Assembly: GCF_001187555.1 (NCBI RefSeq)
Contig: NZ_LFIJ01000001.1
Span: forward strand, 1,328,169-1,392,168
Direction of reading: 5' to 3'
DNA from: Gilvimarinus polysaccharolyticus
GTDB lineage: Bacteria > Pseudomonadota > Gammaproteobacteria > Pseudomonadales > Cellvibrionaceae
DNA length: 64,000 nucleotides
Part shown: one piece after another, positions 37,158-47,449 of the stretch
How positions within the stretch are numbered: position 1 is the stretch's first letter
Layout of the letters: every line of letters begins with the position of its first letter
Made by a program: the position numbers and the translations under genes
Notes under the pieces: model-generated
Databases searched by the model: none
What the model was told of the DNA's origin: nothing
Seen by the model: the letters and a program-made list of their open reading frames with translations, nothing else

Positions 37158-38030
37158 TTACGAGGCGAAAAAATAAACATAAAAGAGCTCCCCCTCAAGA
37201 CTATAACTACAACGCAAACACTCTTGTTCGAAAGGTGCAGCACCCACTAACGCAGTATTAGCCGTCCCCACCAGAGTTAACTCATCGCCACCGATATCGA
37301 GCAATAAAGTCTGCAGTAGATAGGTAAAAAACTGAACTGGCGAGACAGACTTGGGAAGCCCCCTCAAGTCTGTGTCGGACACACAGGATAACTCGGACAA
37401 ATGCAGCGAATCGATCAAACTCGCGCGATCAAGTAAGTGCGCGACGCCCCCCTCAACATTTGGAATAAAAACGTTTAAGCAGTATTCGGCCAAGTTGATC
37501 TGCCAATGCCAGGCAGGAGTGTTGGTTAGCACCTTACGATCGGCGCAGTCAGGTTTTACGTGCAACCCATAGACTTTTAACATTTGTTGCGTAAGAATGA
37601 AGCTAAAAGCATCTACCTCGTGCGCAAACTCACTGGTGGACACTTGCGCACTAAATTGCTGTAAGTTGCGTAGATTCCAATAATGATAATCTGTGAGTAA
37701 ATTGGCTAAAGTTTTATCGTTTAAATAACCGCAGGTTACCAGCGCCTCTCCCAAGGTCAGTTGCGCCTTACGCTGCTGTGCGTGCAAAGCTGCAAGTGCC
37801 GCATTACTTAGCCAGCCTAAACACGATAGTATTTGATAAAACAGTGCGTCGTTTTCACAATCGGAGAAGGGTAATTCTTGTCGCTGTTGCGGGGTTAATA
37901 CGCCGGCCGCCAGAGTGATTTGCGCCAAGGTCTTATTGGTGTTGTGTTGCAGCGTTACCGCCTCGTGTAACTGAGTGCGACCTACAATCCCCTTTAGCTG
38001 TAGATATTGACCAAAAAAGCTTGTCGTCAT
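37158..38030 (-). CDS. Uncharacterised two-repeat protein in the moxR operon
   Basis: I do not recognise this 290-residue protein. ATG 38030 has GGGAG 5 nt upstream; a TTG at 38042 is less likely. The N-terminus has two similar helical repeats of about 45 residues, YLQLKGIVGRTQLHEAVTLQ...LAAGVLTPQQ and LGWLSNAALAALHAQQ...LVTCGYLNDKTL. These recall the repeats of MshEN/GspE N-terminal domains. The C-terminal half is an alpha/beta domain with FIPNVEGGVAHLLDRASLI and LLLDIGGDELTLVG. There is no signal peptide or membrane helix. It lies between moxR and DUF58 (gaps 94 and 57 nt). Confidence 0.6.
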   Translation of the reverse strand: MTTSFFGQYLQLKGIVGRTQLHEAVTLQHNTNKTLAQITLAAGVLTPQQRQELPFSDCENDALFYQILSCLGWLSNAALAALHAQQRKAQLTLGEALVTCGYLNDKTLANLLTDYHYWNLRNLQQFSAQVSTSEFAHEVDAFSFILTQQMLKVYGLHVKPDCADRKVLTNTPAWHWQINLAEYCLNVFIPNVEGGVAHLLDRASLIDSLHLSELSCVSDTDLRGLPKSVSPVQFFTYLLQTLLLDIGGDELTLVGTANTALVGAAPFEQECLRCSYSLEGELFYVYFFAS

Positions 38031-38124
38031 GCAAACTCCCAATAAAAACCTATATTCAAAGGCCTAGGTTGTTTTATGGCATTTATCGACAGGCAGCTCG
38101 CAGCAAAGATTGCTATGGGCAACC

Positions 38125-39054
38125 TCAGCTATTAGTGCCACCGGCAACGACGTCAACACGCTCAAGCAGCTCTGCAATTAAACGTTGCGAGCCTCCGGTC
38201 ACATCCGCACCACTGACACGATGAGTGATTACCGCAGGGGCCACCGTCTGTATGTCCTCTGGTATCACGTAATCACGCCCTTCAACATAAGCCCACGCTT
38301 TGGCCGCTTGCAACAGCGCTAACGCCCCACGCGGAGATAGGCCGTGAGTAAAGTCTTGCTCAAAGCGCGTGGCATAAACCAGTCGTTGCAAATAATCTAT
38401 CAGGCTATCTGAAGCCGTTAATGTGCGTATCTGACGTTTCAGATCAATAAGCTGCTCAGCGCTAATACAGCGACTTAATGTGGGAATATACTGACGTGGA
38501 TCACCACCGGAAAAAATCATTCGCTCCGCTTCGGGTGATGGATAACCTAGGCTAATACGCATCAAAAAGCGATCGAGTTGTGACTCAGGCAGCGCGAAGG
38601 TGCCCATTTGCGATTCGGGATTTTGCGTAGCGATAACAAAAAATGGTTGCGGTAATGGCCGCGTTTCACCATCAATACTGACTTGCTGCTCTTCCATTGC
38701 CTCAAGCAATGCGCTTTGAGTTTTTGGCGTGGTACGGTTTATTTCATCGGCCAATAACAATTGGGTAAAAACCGGGCCGGAATGAAAGCTAAACTGACTG
38801 GTATTGGCGTCGAATATCGACACACCGATAATATCGGCCGGCAACATATCACTGGTAAATTGCACCCGTTGGTAATCAAGCCCCAACACCTTAGCCAAAG
38901 CGTGTGCCAAGGTTGTTTTTCCCATGCCAGGTAAATCTTCTATCAGTAAATGCCCGCCTGCCAGTAAACAAGCAAGCGCCAGCTTTACCTCGTGTTCTTT
39001 GCCCAGTAATACTTTGCCAATTTCAGTACAGGCTTTGCTTATATTGTCACGCAT
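38125..39054 (-). CDS. MoxR family AAA+ ATPase
   Basis: The protein has 309 residues from ATG 39054; a TTG at 39063 is also possible. Walker A is DLPGMGKTTLAHAL (about residues 39-52), Walker B is LLLADEINRTTPKTQSALLEAMEE, and sensor 1 is FVIATQNPES. The C-terminal lid contains SPRGALALLQAAKAWA. MoxR ATPases act as chaperones for partners encoded nearby, here DUF58, TgpA and the two-repeat protein. It is the first gene of that minus-strand operon. Confidence 0.94.
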   Translation of the reverse strand: MRDNISKACTEIGKVLLGKEHEVKLALACLLAGGHLLIEDLPGMGKTTLAHALAKVLGLDYQRVQFTSDMLPADIIGVSIFDANTSQFSFHSGPVFTQLLLADEINRTTPKTQSALLEAMEEQQVSIDGETRPLPQPFFVIATQNPESQMGTFALPESQLDRFLMRISLGYPSPEAERMIFSGGDPRQYIPTLSRCISAEQLIDLKRQIRTLTASDSLIDYLQRLVYATRFEQDFTHGLSPRGALALLQAAKAWAYVEGRDYVIPEDIQTVAPAVITHRVSGADVTGGSQRLIAELLERVDVVAGGTNS

Positions 39055-39083
39055 AACGTTCAATAACCGCCGATATATTTCAC

Positions 39084-40292
39084 TTAAGCGATGGCGCTAA
39101 GGCCGCGAGCCAAGTCTGCTTTTAAGTCAGCTATATCTTCCAGCCCAACTGCAACTCGGATAAGGTTTTCGGTAATACCTGCGGTCAATTTTTGCTCATC
39201 ATCTAACCGACCGTGAGTAGTGGTTGCTGGGTGAACAATGGTTGTTTTCGCATCGCCAAGATTAGCCGTTAACGACATAATACGAGTCTCATTAATGACC
39301 CGCCAAGCTTGTTCGCGGCCGCCTTTAACACAAAACGACAACACTCCACCAAAGCCTCGCTGTTGCTGCGCGGCCAATGCATGGCCGGGATGACTAGGCA
39401 GACCTGCGTAATAAACCTTTTCTACTTGCGGCTGCTCATACAGCCATTCGGCCAGTGCTTGTGCGCTAGCCGAGTGAGCATCCATTCGCAGGCGTAATGT
39501 TTCCAGACCTTTTAAAAACACCCAAGCATTAAAGGCACTTAAAGTCGGGCCTGCGCTGCGAATAAAACCCAACACCTCATTAATTAAATGTTGTGGCCCC
39601 GCAACCAAGCCACCTAAACAGCGGCCTTGCCCGTCGATGTATTTAGTCGCTGAGTGAACGATTAAATCGGCACCAAATTTTATAGGCTGCTGTAATGCGG
39701 GGGTACAAAAACAATTGTCGACCACAAACAGTGCGTCGTGCTTGTGAGTTAAATCAGCCAAGCGTTGTAAATCTATAACATCGCACAGTGGGTTGGATGG
39801 GGTTTCGACAAAAACTAAGCGAGTGCTACTGGTAAACGCTTGCTCCCAAGCAACAAAATCTATCGGATCGACAAATGTTGTGCTGACACCAAAGCGAGCC
39901 AAATATTTAGTAAATAATACTGTGGTGGTACCAAAGACACTGCGTGAGCATACGATATGATCGCCAGACTTTAATAACCCCATACAGACGGATAGGATTG
40001 CCGCCATACCCGAGGCTGTAGCAACCGCGCTCTCGGCACCCTCCATGGCGGCCATGCGTTCTTCAAAGGTGCGCACTGTAGGGTTGGTGTAGCGCGAATA
40101 AACATTGCCCTGTTGCTCACCGCTAAAGCGTGCAGCGGCTTGTTCTGCGCTGTCAAATACAAAACTTGAGGTTAGATACAAGGCTTCGGAATGCTCGCCC
40201 TCGGCACTGCGCACTTGACCGGCACGCACTGCTAAAGTATCAATGCCGGCACCTATTAGTGCTTGTTTACGCAGCTCTTGTAAGTCGCTCAT
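39084..40292 (-). CDS. metZ: O-succinylhomoserine sulfhydrylase
   Basis: This PLP enzyme makes homocysteine directly from O-succinylhomoserine and sulfide. It has 402 residues. The PLP lysine is in VHSATKYIDGQGRCLGG, the phosphate site in ASGMAAILSVCMGLLKSGDH, and VETPSNPLCDVIDL and SLTANLGDAKTTIVHPATTTHGR are typical of the Cys/Met PLP family. Assignment to MetZ over MetB or MetC rests on the purF-metZ order, the same as in Pseudomonas, and the overall MetZ-like sequence. It is the last gene of the truA-metZ run. Confidence 0.92.
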   Translation of the reverse strand: MSDLQELRKQALIGAGIDTLAVRAGQVRSAEGEHSEALYLTSSFVFDSAEQAAARFSGEQQGNVYSRYTNPTVRTFEERMAAMEGAESAVATASGMAAILSVCMGLLKSGDHIVCSRSVFGTTTVLFTKYLARFGVSTTFVDPIDFVAWEQAFTSSTRLVFVETPSNPLCDVIDLQRLADLTHKHDALFVVDNCFCTPALQQPIKFGADLIVHSATKYIDGQGRCLGGLVAGPQHLINEVLGFIRSAGPTLSAFNAWVFLKGLETLRLRMDAHSASAQALAEWLYEQPQVEKVYYAGLPSHPGHALAAQQQRGFGGVLSFCVKGGREQAWRVINETRIMSLTANLGDAKTTIVHPATTTHGRLDDEQKLTAGITENLIRVAVGLEDIADLKADLARGLSAIA

Positions 40293-40323
40293 AACCGTAT
40301 CCGTTGCTTAACCTTTTAATGGT

Positions 40324-41865
40324 TTAATGTACATGCAGGTCTTCAGAGTCATTATGTAAGCCTATTGGGCTCTCTTCCTCTTTCTCACGTCGCTCTTTTT
40401 TCTGACCACCCTCACCTTCTTGCCGAGCGTTTTGAATTCTGTCTAGATACTCTTTATCGACGTCGCCAGTAATATATTTACCATCGAACACCGCACAATC
40501 AAATTCTGATACGCCATCGGCGCCCTCTGCCGAGGCTGCCACCAAGTCATCTAGCTCTTGATAAATAAGCCAATCCGCACCAATTTCTTTGCACACTTCG
40601 TCCTGAGTGCGACCATAGGCGATTAGCTCTTTGCTCGTTGGCATATCAATACCGTAAACATTGGGGTAGATCACCGCTGGGGCTGCCGAAGCAAAGTACA
40701 CCTTAGCTGCGCCCGCCTCCCGAGCCATCTGAATAATCTGCTGGCAAGTGGTACCACGAACGATAGAGTCATCAACCAATAGAACGTTTTTACCGCGAAA
40801 CTCTAATTCAATAGGGTTGAGTTTTTGGCGTACAGATTTTTTACGCAGTTGTTGGCCAGGCATAATAAAAGTGCGGCCGATATAACGATTTTTAATCAAA
40901 CCTTCGCGGAATTTAACACCTATTTTATAGGCTAATGCTTGACCCGCCACCCGAGAACTATCGGGAATCGGAATCACCACATCTATGTCGTGATCAGGAC
41001 GCTCGGCAAGAATTTTTTCAGCAAGCTTTTCGCCTTGACGCAAACGCGCCTTATAAACCGACACGCCATCCATGATCGAATCGGGGCGCGCGAAATAAAC
41101 ATGTTCAAAAATACACGGCATTAGTCGAGTATTTTGGGCGCACTGCTTGCGGTGCAACTCGCCATCAAAGGTTATATAAATTGCCTCGCCGGGTGCCACA
41201 TCGCCGATCAGTTCAAATCCGAGTACGTCCAGCGCCACACTCTCGGAGGCGACCATATACTCCTCGCCCTTATCGGTATCGCGCTTGCCGTACACTAGCG
41301 GACGAATACCATTGGGGTCGCGGAACGCAACAATACCGTAGCGAGCAATAAGAGCAACCACCGCATAGCCACCGCTAACGCGTTTATGTACACCTTCGAC
41401 TGCGGCAAAGACATCGTCTTGGTTGGGAACTAGCTTACCTTGCAGCTGCAACTCGTGGGCAAATACATTGAGCAGGACTTCAGAGTCAGAGTCGGTATTG
41501 ACATGCCGCAAGTCAGTTTTAAATAACTCTTCGCTAAGACTATCGGCATTAACCAAGTTGCCGTTGTGGGCTAAAGCGATACCGTAGGGAGAGTTGACGT
41601 AAAACGGTTGGGCGAGCGCGGGGCCGGTACTACCTGCCGTTGGATAACGCACATGCCCAATACCCACATTACCCACCAAGCGCTGCATATGACGAGTACG
41701 AAACACATCGCTCACTAGGCCATTGGCCTTTTGTTGTGTCATTTTGCCACCTTGGCACGTCATAATACCGGCTGCGTCCTGACCGCGATGTTGGAGGATG
41801 GTCAGCGCATCATAAAGTTGCGTATTGACATCACGTTTACCTACTATACCAACAATCCCGCACAT
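40324..41865 (-). CDS. purF: Amidophosphoribosyltransferase
   Basis: PurF catalyses the first step of purine synthesis, PRPP plus glutamine to phosphoribosylamine. The start is ATG 41865 (GGTGAGG upstream), which exposes the catalytic Cys2 after Met removal; a longer frame to 41892 would bury it. The protein has 513 residues. The glutaminase domain shows [19 protein letters not shown] and [11 protein letters not shown]. The PRTase loop is [18 protein letters not shown]. The C-terminus has an unusual basic and acidic charged tail (about residues 480-513). It follows cvpA by 30 nt. Confidence 0.97.
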   Translation of the reverse strand: MCGIVGIVGKRDVNTQLYDALTILQHRGQDAAGIMTCQGGKMTQQKANGLVSDVFRTRHMQRLVGNVGIGHVRYPTAGSTGPALAQPFYVNSPYGIALAHNGNLVNADSLSEELFKTDLRHVNTDSDSEVLLNVFAHELQLQGKLVPNQDDVFAAVEGVHKRVSGGYAVVALIARYGIVAFRDPNGIRPLVYGKRDTDKGEEYMVASESVALDVLGFELIGDVAPGEAIYITFDGELHRKQCAQNTRLMPCIFEHVYFARPDSIMDGVSVYKARLRQGEKLAEKILAERPDHDIDVVIPIPDSSRVAGQALAYKIGVKFREGLIKNRYIGRTFIMPGQQLRKKSVRQKLNPIELEFRGKNVLLVDDSIVRGTTCQQIIQMAREAGAAKVYFASAAPAVIYPNVYGIDMPTSKELIAYGRTQDEVCKEIGADWLIYQELDDLVAASAEGADGVSEFDCAVFDGKYITGDVDKEYLDRIQNARQEGEGGQKKERREKEEESPIGLHNDSEDLHVH

Positions 41866-41895
41866 AATTGCCTCACCTTCGTGTAATGCCAACCA

Positions 41896-42390
41896 TTAAA
41901 AAAATGATGTTATCCATTCGAGCGCTTGATCTGTCGTAGTGCGCGCCCAAGTTTCAAATACTAAAAAACGTGGAATCAATACTGACTCTTGCCACCAGGC
42001 GTCTTCGTTTACAGGTACTAACGAGGGCAGCAAGATAACAATGGCCAGCACTACCAGTGCACCGCGGACCAAGCCAAATACCATTCCAAACAAGCGATCG
42101 GTGCCGGACAATCCGGTCATACGCACCAACTCACCAATTAAGTAATTCACCATGGCGCCAATTATTAGCGTTGCGGCAAATAAAATCGCAAACGCAGACA
42201 TAGCCCGTAATGAGGGAGTGGGAATCAAGTCAGTCATTAAAACGGCCAAACGATCATCAAAGATCGAGGCAATAACAAACGCAGCAACCCACACGACCAG
42301 CGACAAAGCTTCTTTTACAAAGCCACGCTTGATACTGATTAAGCAGGACACAGCCAATATGCCGGCGATAGTCCAATCTGCCCAATTCAT
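41896..42390 (-). CDS. cvpA: CvpA family membrane protein
   Basis: The product is a 164-residue inner-membrane protein with four hydrophobic segments (about 4-20, 24-45, 60-85 and 100-120). The conserved start NWADWTIAGILAVSCLISIKRGFVKEALSL and the segment GMVFGLVRGALVV are typical of CvpA, which is needed for colicin V production in E. coli and affects envelope homeostasis. It lies 30 nt upstream of purF, an order conserved across gammaproteobacteria. Confidence 0.94.
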   Translation of the reverse strand: MNWADWTIAGILAVSCLISIKRGFVKEALSLVVWVAAFVIASIFDDRLAVLMTDLIPTPSLRAMSAFAILFAATLIIGAMVNYLIGELVRMTGLSGTDRLFGMVFGLVRGALVVLAIVILLPSLVPVNEDAWWQESVLIPRFLVFETWARTTTDQALEWITSFF

Positions 42391-42460
42391 GGGTTTAAAT
42401 GACTCCGGTTTTCAGAAGGCGCTGATTCTAACAGAGCTGTCACTGTGGGAATACCCCGAC

Positions 42461-43093
42461 TCAAGGTTTGAATGGCAACACCATAGAATTGACTTTAAGC
42501 ACCGGGTCCACCTCTTGCTTAACCTCTAATGCAAGCGCCTTATCGAGCTTAGGACCAATAAACACTCGACTGACCTCACCCTGGGAAGTTTTAGCTGAGC
42601 GCACATAGGCTTTATAGCCGCGCGCCTGGAGCTTCTTACGCAATGTTTGGGCTGACTCCGACGAGCGCAAGCTCGCCACCTGCACCACCCAAGCACCGGC
42701 AGTTAAGGCCTCTTCGGTAGCCTGCTGAGGTTTTTCAGCCGGAGCCGGAGCCGCAACTGGCGTTGATGTGACAACTTCGGGCTCAGGCTCTTGAACCTCT
42801 GGGCTTACCGCGACGGGCTCAGCAGACGAGGTACTGGCAGCACTACCTGATTCGCTAAGCGGTTGTTCATTGCTCGGCAAAAACATTGTTTCGGGGGCGG
42901 GCGCTGCTGGCGTTATTGTCGTAGCGCGCGGTTTATCAATCACGACTGGTGTTATGTTGGGACGCTGGGGAATCTGACTATTGGTGTCTACCTGATATTG
43001 CGCATGCTGTTTAAAGAAGCTCGGTAAAAAAATAACCGCAATACCTGCCAATACTAAAGCACCAATTAATCGTTGTTTTAATCCGCCGTTCAC
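42461..43093 (-). CDS. SPOR-domain protein, DedD-like
   Basis: The protein has 210 residues with a GTG start that overlaps the folC stop (GTGA). A single membrane helix near the N-terminus (LIGALVLAGIAVIFLPSFF) puts the rest in the periplasm. A Pro- and Glu-rich linker (about residues 40-130) leads to a C-terminal SPOR domain (AWVVQVASLRSSESAQTLRKKL, then SRVFIGPKLDKALAL). SPOR domains bind denuded glycan strands at the septum. DedD in E. coli helps cell division and lies in the same folC-dedD-cvpA-purF order. Confidence 0.9.
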   Translation of the reverse strand: MNGGLKQRLIGALVLAGIAVIFLPSFFKQHAQYQVDTNSQIPQRPNITPVVIDKPRATTITPAAPAPETMFLPSNEQPLSESGSAASTSSAEPVAVSPEVQEPEPEVVTSTPVAAPAPAEKPQQATEEALTAGAWVVQVASLRSSESAQTLRKKLQARGYKAYVRSAKTSQGEVSRVFIGPKLDKALALEVKQEVDPVLKVNSMVLPFKP

Positions 43094-44430
43094 TTAGCCT
43101 CTCCCAGCTGGTCAGCATTGGGCTCTTGCGCCCTATCTGGCATCAAAATAGCCAATGCGGCGGCTACGGTAAAAAATGATCCAAACACCAATAACAGATC
43201 ATCGCCACACAAAGCGGTATGCGGATTGGTACTCAGTTGGGTCAAGGCATCATTGATACTGGGATAGCTTGCCACCTGAGCACCGCTTTGAGCAATAATG
43301 GCCGCTAGCGCGGTTGCTTCTGCTGCGCGCGGCACATCAGTCAAACCAACAGCCAGCCAGGCATCAACGAGCCCAATCAGCGGCTGTATTGATCCGGCAA
43401 TATCTTTATCAGCCATCATCGCCACCACGGCCACTACTCGGCCGGAAGGTTTTTGCGCCCGTACTTGCCGTGCTAAATATGTTGTGGCTGCGGGGTTGTG
43501 AGCGACATCAATTAATACCGGCACAGAACCAAACTGCACACGCTGCATTCGTCCCGGCAAGCTGAGCGGGCCCAACACATCGGCTAGGGGTAATGCCGCA
43601 ACATCAACACCTAACGCTTTAACGGCCAAGATCGCGGCGACAACACTAGTTTCCACCAAAGACACTGGCGGCAACAAAAGGGATGAGTCATCTAATGCAT
43701 CAGAAAGACACCAAGGTTGCTTTGATATTAAACCAAAAACAGTACCGCTCGCCGGTGAGGCAGTATGAATGGTAAAGTCGCGCCCCAGCAAATGCAGCTT
43801 AGCGCCGATATCATCGGCGTGTTGCAGTAATGTCAGCGGCGGGTCAGAATCGACACAAATGGCGATCTTTCCTGAACGCATAATGCCAGCTTTTTCACGG
43901 CCGATGCTTTCACGGTTATTACCAAGCCAAGCCTCATGATCAATCGCGACACTGGTGATCACGGCGACATCGGCATCAACAATATTCACCGCATCCAAAC
44001 GACCACCCAAGCCGACTTCCAGCACCATCACATCGACTGAATGCTGGCAAAATAAGACCAGTGCGGCGAGCGTACCAAATTCAAAATAAGTTAAAGAGAT
44101 TTCACCACGAGCGCGATCAATAATATCAAAGGCGCGACACATATCAGCATCGCTTACAGGCGCGGCATTGATGCACACCCGCTCGCAGTAATGATCAATG
44201 TGAGGAGAAGTATAGCTACCTACGCGAAGTCCAGCGGCTTGCAACAAAGCAGTGGCAGCAGCCACACAAGAGCCTTTGCCATTGGTACCTGCAACCGTAA
44301 TTACCGGCGCAAAGACCGGTAGCTCCATGCGTGCCAGCACTTTATGTAACCGGTCGAGACCAAGATCAATCTCGTTAGGATGCGCCTGCTCAAGCCAGCT
44401 GAGCCAATCGTTGAGTTGAGTAAAACGCAT
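43090..44430 (-). CDS. folC: Bifunctional folylpolyglutamate synthase / dihydrofolate synthase
   Basis: FolC adds glutamate to dihydropteroate and to folates. The protein has 446 residues. The Mur-ligase-type P-loop is VAGTNGKGSCVAA, followed by SYTSPHIDHYCERVCIN, the Glu and His metal and ATP residues in EVGLGGRLDAVNIVD and SVAIDHEAWLG, and DVAHNPAAT in the C-terminal domain. It starts 14 nt after accD and overlaps the SPOR gene by 4 nt, the conserved accD-folC-dedD order. Confidence 0.96.
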   Translation of the reverse strand: MRFTQLNDWLSWLEQAHPNEIDLGLDRLHKVLARMELPVFAPVITVAGTNGKGSCVAAATALLQAAGLRVGSYTSPHIDHYCERVCINAAPVSDADMCRAFDIIDRARGEISLTYFEFGTLAALVLFCQHSVDVMVLEVGLGGRLDAVNIVDADVAVITSVAIDHEAWLGNNRESIGREKAGIMRSGKIAICVDSDPPLTLLQHADDIGAKLHLLGRDFTIHTASPASGTVFGLISKQPWCLSDALDDSSLLLPPVSLVETSVVAAILAVKALGVDVAALPLADVLGPLSLPGRMQRVQFGSVPVLIDVAHNPAATTYLARQVRAQKPSGRVVAVVAMMADKDIAGSIQPLIGLVDAWLAVGLTDVPRAAEATALAAIIAQSGAQVASYPSINDALTQLSTNPHTALCGDDLLLVFGSFFTVAAALAILMPDRAQEPNADQLGEAK

Positions 44431-44444
44431 AGTGCCGGTGCCGT

Positions 44445-45311
44445 TTAGCCAGCCTCTGCTTGACGGGTAAATTTAGCCAACAAGCCGGCTAATTTATCGC
44501 GTATTTGAGCGCGGTGGATAATCATATCAATGGCGCCATGCTCCAATAAGAACTCAGCGCGCTGAAAGCCCGGCGGCAATTTTTGGCGAATAGTTTGCTC
44601 AATGATAGCGGGGCCAGCAAAACCTGCTCGCGAGCCCGGCTCGGCAGCGTTGATATCCCCCAGCAATGCCAGCGATGCCGACACGCCGCCATAAACGGGG
44701 TCTGTCATCATCGAGATATAAGGCGTGCCCTGTTGCTTTAAACGCTCAATAACCGCTGAGGTTTTAGCCATCTGCATTAGAGAGATTAGCGCCTCTTGCA
44801 TACGAGCACCACCGGTGGCCGAAAAGCACACCAACGGGATATCTTCGTCTAAAGCGATTTTAGCCGCACGTGCAAAACGCTCACCGACTACATAGCCCAT
44901 CGAACCGCCGTGAAAAGCAAATTCAAAAGCGACGGCAACAACCGGCATGCCTTTTAGTTCACCTTTCATGGCAACCAACGCATCTTTTTCGCCAGTAGCT
45001 TTTTGTGCCGCACTTAAACGGTCTTTGTATTTTTTAACGTCTTTAAATTTTAACCGATCAACCGGCTCAACATCAGCGCCTATCTCATGGCGCCGATCTT
45101 CATCAAGAAAAATATCCAACCGCCGGCGAGCACCAATACGCATGTGGTGATCGCACTTAGGGCAGACATCAAGGTTTTTTTCCAGCTCTGGACGATACAA
45201 TACCGCAGAACACTTAACGCATTTTTTCCAAAGGCCTTCAGGGACTTTACTTGAACCTTTTTTGCCATCGGCACGCACAACGCTGGGAACCAGTTTCTCT
45301 AGCCAACTCAT
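44445..45311 (-). CDS. accD: Acetyl-CoA carboxylase carboxyltransferase subunit beta
   Basis: AccD is the beta subunit of the carboxyltransferase that makes malonyl-CoA. It has 288 residues. An N-terminal four-Cys zinc ribbon ([24 protein letters not shown]) precedes the crotonase-fold domain with [24 protein letters not shown] and the oxyanion loop region PVYGGVSAS. The catalytic partner accA is not in this window. It follows trpA by 68 nt. Confidence 0.97.
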   Translation of the reverse strand: MSWLEKLVPSVVRADGKKGSSKVPEGLWKKCVKCSAVLYRPELEKNLDVCPKCDHHMRIGARRRLDIFLDEDRRHEIGADVEPVDRLKFKDVKKYKDRLSAAQKATGEKDALVAMKGELKGMPVVAVAFEFAFHGGSMGYVVGERFARAAKIALDEDIPLVCFSATGGARMQEALISLMQMAKTSAVIERLKQQGTPYISMMTDPVYGGVSASLALLGDINAAEPGSRAGFAGPAIIEQTIRQKLPPGFQRAEFLLEHGAIDMIIHRAQIRDKLAGLLAKFTRQAEAG

Positions 45312-45379
45312 GGTTTTATCTCTTAATTGGGTTGCTTACTAGCCAGCCAAAGCCGGCACGTTCGAGACTTCGCACACCT

Positions 45380-46189
45380 TTAAAGGGTGTCTAAGCCTCT
45401 GCGAATATCACTAATAATAGCACCAACGGCAGCGGCAATCTGCTCGGGCGGCTGACCTACGTGCTTGCCCATTGCATCAACCAGCACACTTCCGATAACT
45501 ACACCATCGGCCAAGCGAGCAACGTTGGTAGCCGTCTCGGCATCTTTAATACCAAAGCCGACGCACATGGGCAGAGAGGTCAACTCACCAAACTGATCGA
45601 GCTTAGCTTTAACCGCATCAACATCCAGATGCCCAGCACCAGTAACACCCTTGAGCGATACGTAATACAAAAAGCCACTGGCATTGCTCGCTAAAAGGCG
45701 AGCGCGCTCGGGAGCGGTAGTAGGCGCCAACAAAAAGATATTATCAATATCACGCTCGGCTAATTGCGTTTTTAAATCGCCCAGCTCTTCTGGCGGCAAA
45801 TCAACAGTTAATAATCCATCAACACCTACCTCTAAGGCGCGCTCAGCAAATTGCTGATACCCCATACGCACAACTGGATTGGCGTAGCCCATTAATATAA
45901 CCGGGGTGGTGTTATTGGTTTTGCGAAACTCTGCCACTAGATCAAGCGTGCCGCGCAAGCTAGTGCCCGATGCCAAAGCTCGCTCATGACCTTTCTGAAT
46001 CACGGGACCTTCGGCCATAGGGTCAGAAAAAGGTACACCCAACTCTATAATATCGGCGCCAGCCTCTACCATTTTATGCATGGTTGGCAAAGTGGCCGCG
46101 GGGCTTGGATCGCCATTAACGATATAGACAACCAGCGCCTTGCGGCCTTTCGCTTTTAATGTTTCAAATTGTTGACTGATTCGGCTCAT
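45380..46189 (-). CDS. trpA: Tryptophan synthase alpha subunit
   Basis: TrpA cleaves indole-3-glycerol phosphate to indole and glyceraldehyde 3-phosphate, and passes indole to TrpB. It has 269 residues. Catalytic Glu in DIIELGVPFSDPMAEGP and Asp in GVDGLLTVDLPPEE are present, as are the phosphate-binding YYVSLKGVTGAG and GFGIKD. It follows trpB by 25 nt. Together with trpF this gives a trpF-trpB-trpA block inside the truA-accD interval, whereas P. aeruginosa keeps trpBA elsewhere. Confidence 0.97.
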   Translation of the reverse strand: MSRISQQFETLKAKGRKALVVYIVNGDPSPAATLPTMHKMVEAGADIIELGVPFSDPMAEGPVIQKGHERALASGTSLRGTLDLVAEFRKTNNTTPVILMGYANPVVRMGYQQFAERALEVGVDGLLTVDLPPEELGDLKTQLAERDIDNIFLLAPTTAPERARLLASNASGFLYYVSLKGVTGAGHLDVDAVKAKLDQFGELTSLPMCVGFGIKDAETATNVARLADGVVIGSVLVDAMGKHVGQPPEQIAAAVGAIISDIRRGLDTL

Positions 46190-46214
46190 TAAACATTATC
46201 CAATTGCGTTTTAA

Positions 46215-47441
46215 TCACACCGTAATACCGTCAATTTCGGCCACAGTGAGGATGTCTTTATCACCGCGACCCGACAGGTTCACAATGATGATCTGATCTT
46301 TATCCATGGTAGGCGCAAGCTTTTCGGCGTAGGCCAAGGCATGCGAGCTTTCGAGCGCGGGCATAATGCCCTCAACTTTAGTCGTATTGCGAAAAGCGCT
46401 CAGGGCTTCTTGGTCATTAATCGGGACATATTTAACACGACCAAGATCTTTTAACCAAGAATGCTCTGGGCCGACACCTGGGTAATCGAGCCCGGCCGAA
46501 ACTGAGTGTGTTTCAATAATTTGACCGTTTTCATCTTCCATCAAATAGGTGCGATTACCGTGCAAGATACCAGGGATACCATCGTTTAACGGTGCGGCGT
46601 GACGGCCAGTTTCAACCCCATCACCACCAGCCTCAACGCCGTACATAGCCACCGAGTCATCGCTCAAAAACGGATGAAACAAGCCAATAGCATTTGAGCC
46701 GCCGCCGACACAGGCAACCAAGGCATCGGGCAATCGACCGGTGCGCTCTAAACATTGTGCGCGTGCTTCGCGGCCAATAATAGACTGAAAGTCGCGAACC
46801 AACAGCGGATAAGGATGCGGGCCAGCGACAGTGCCAATGATATAAAAAGTATCATCGACATTAGTGGCCCAATCGCGCATAGCCTCATTCATAGCATCTT
46901 TCAGAGTTTTTGAGCCCGACGTAACAGGAATAACCTCTGCCCCGAGGAGTTTCATACGGTACACATTAAGCGCTTGGCGGCGAACATCTTCTGCCCCCAT
47001 ATAAACTTGGCACTTAAGCCCAAGACGGGCAGCAACGGTGGCTGTAGCAACCCCATGCTGGCCTGCACCAGTCTCGGCGATCACTCGGCTTTTACCGGTT
47101 TTTTTTGCCAACAGAGCTTGACCAATAGTGTTGTTAACCTTGTGCGCACCAGTATGATTTAGGTCTTCACGCTTATAATAAATTTGTGCACCACCTAGCT
47201 CGCGACTCATCCGCTCGGCATGATACAAGGGAGACGGCCGCCCGACATAGTGAGCCAGATCGCGATCAAACTCGGCCTGAAATTCGGCATCATCTTTTAA
47301 GTTACTGTAAATTTCTTGCAGCTCATCCAGTGCATAAATCAAAGTTTCGGAAACAAAACGTCCCCCAAACTGGCCGAAGTGGCCCGTTGCATCGGGAAAT
47401 GCGCTGTAATCTACCGCAGCTTTCTGCTCTTTATCACTCAC
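46215..47441 (-). CDS. trpB: Tryptophan synthase beta subunit
   Basis: TrpB is the PLP subunit that joins indole and serine to make tryptophan. It has 408 residues and a GTG start 8 nt after trpF. The PLP lysine is in [39 protein letters not shown] and the phosphate loop [10 protein letters not shown] are intact. The weak ribosome site suggests coupling with trpF translation. This is the standard TrpB1 type. Confidence 0.98.
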   Translation of the reverse strand: MSDKEQKAAVDYSAFPDATGHFGQFGGRFVSETLIYALDELQEIYSNLKDDAEFQAEFDRDLAHYVGRPSPLYHAERMSRELGGAQIYYKREDLNHTGAHKVNNTIGQALLAKKTGKSRVIAETGAGQHGVATATVAARLGLKCQVYMGAEDVRRQALNVYRMKLLGAEVIPVTSGSKTLKDAMNEAMRDWATNVDDTFYIIGTVAGPHPYPLLVRDFQSIIGREARAQCLERTGRLPDALVACVGGGSNAIGLFHPFLSDDSVAMYGVEAGGDGVETGRHAAPLNDGIPGILHGNRTYLMEDENGQIIETHSVSAGLDYPGVGPEHSWLKDLGRVKYVPINDQEALSAFRNTTKVEGIMPALESSHALAYAEKLAPTMDKDQIIIVNLSGRGDKDILTVAEIDGITV

Positions 47442-47449
47442 AGTTCAAC

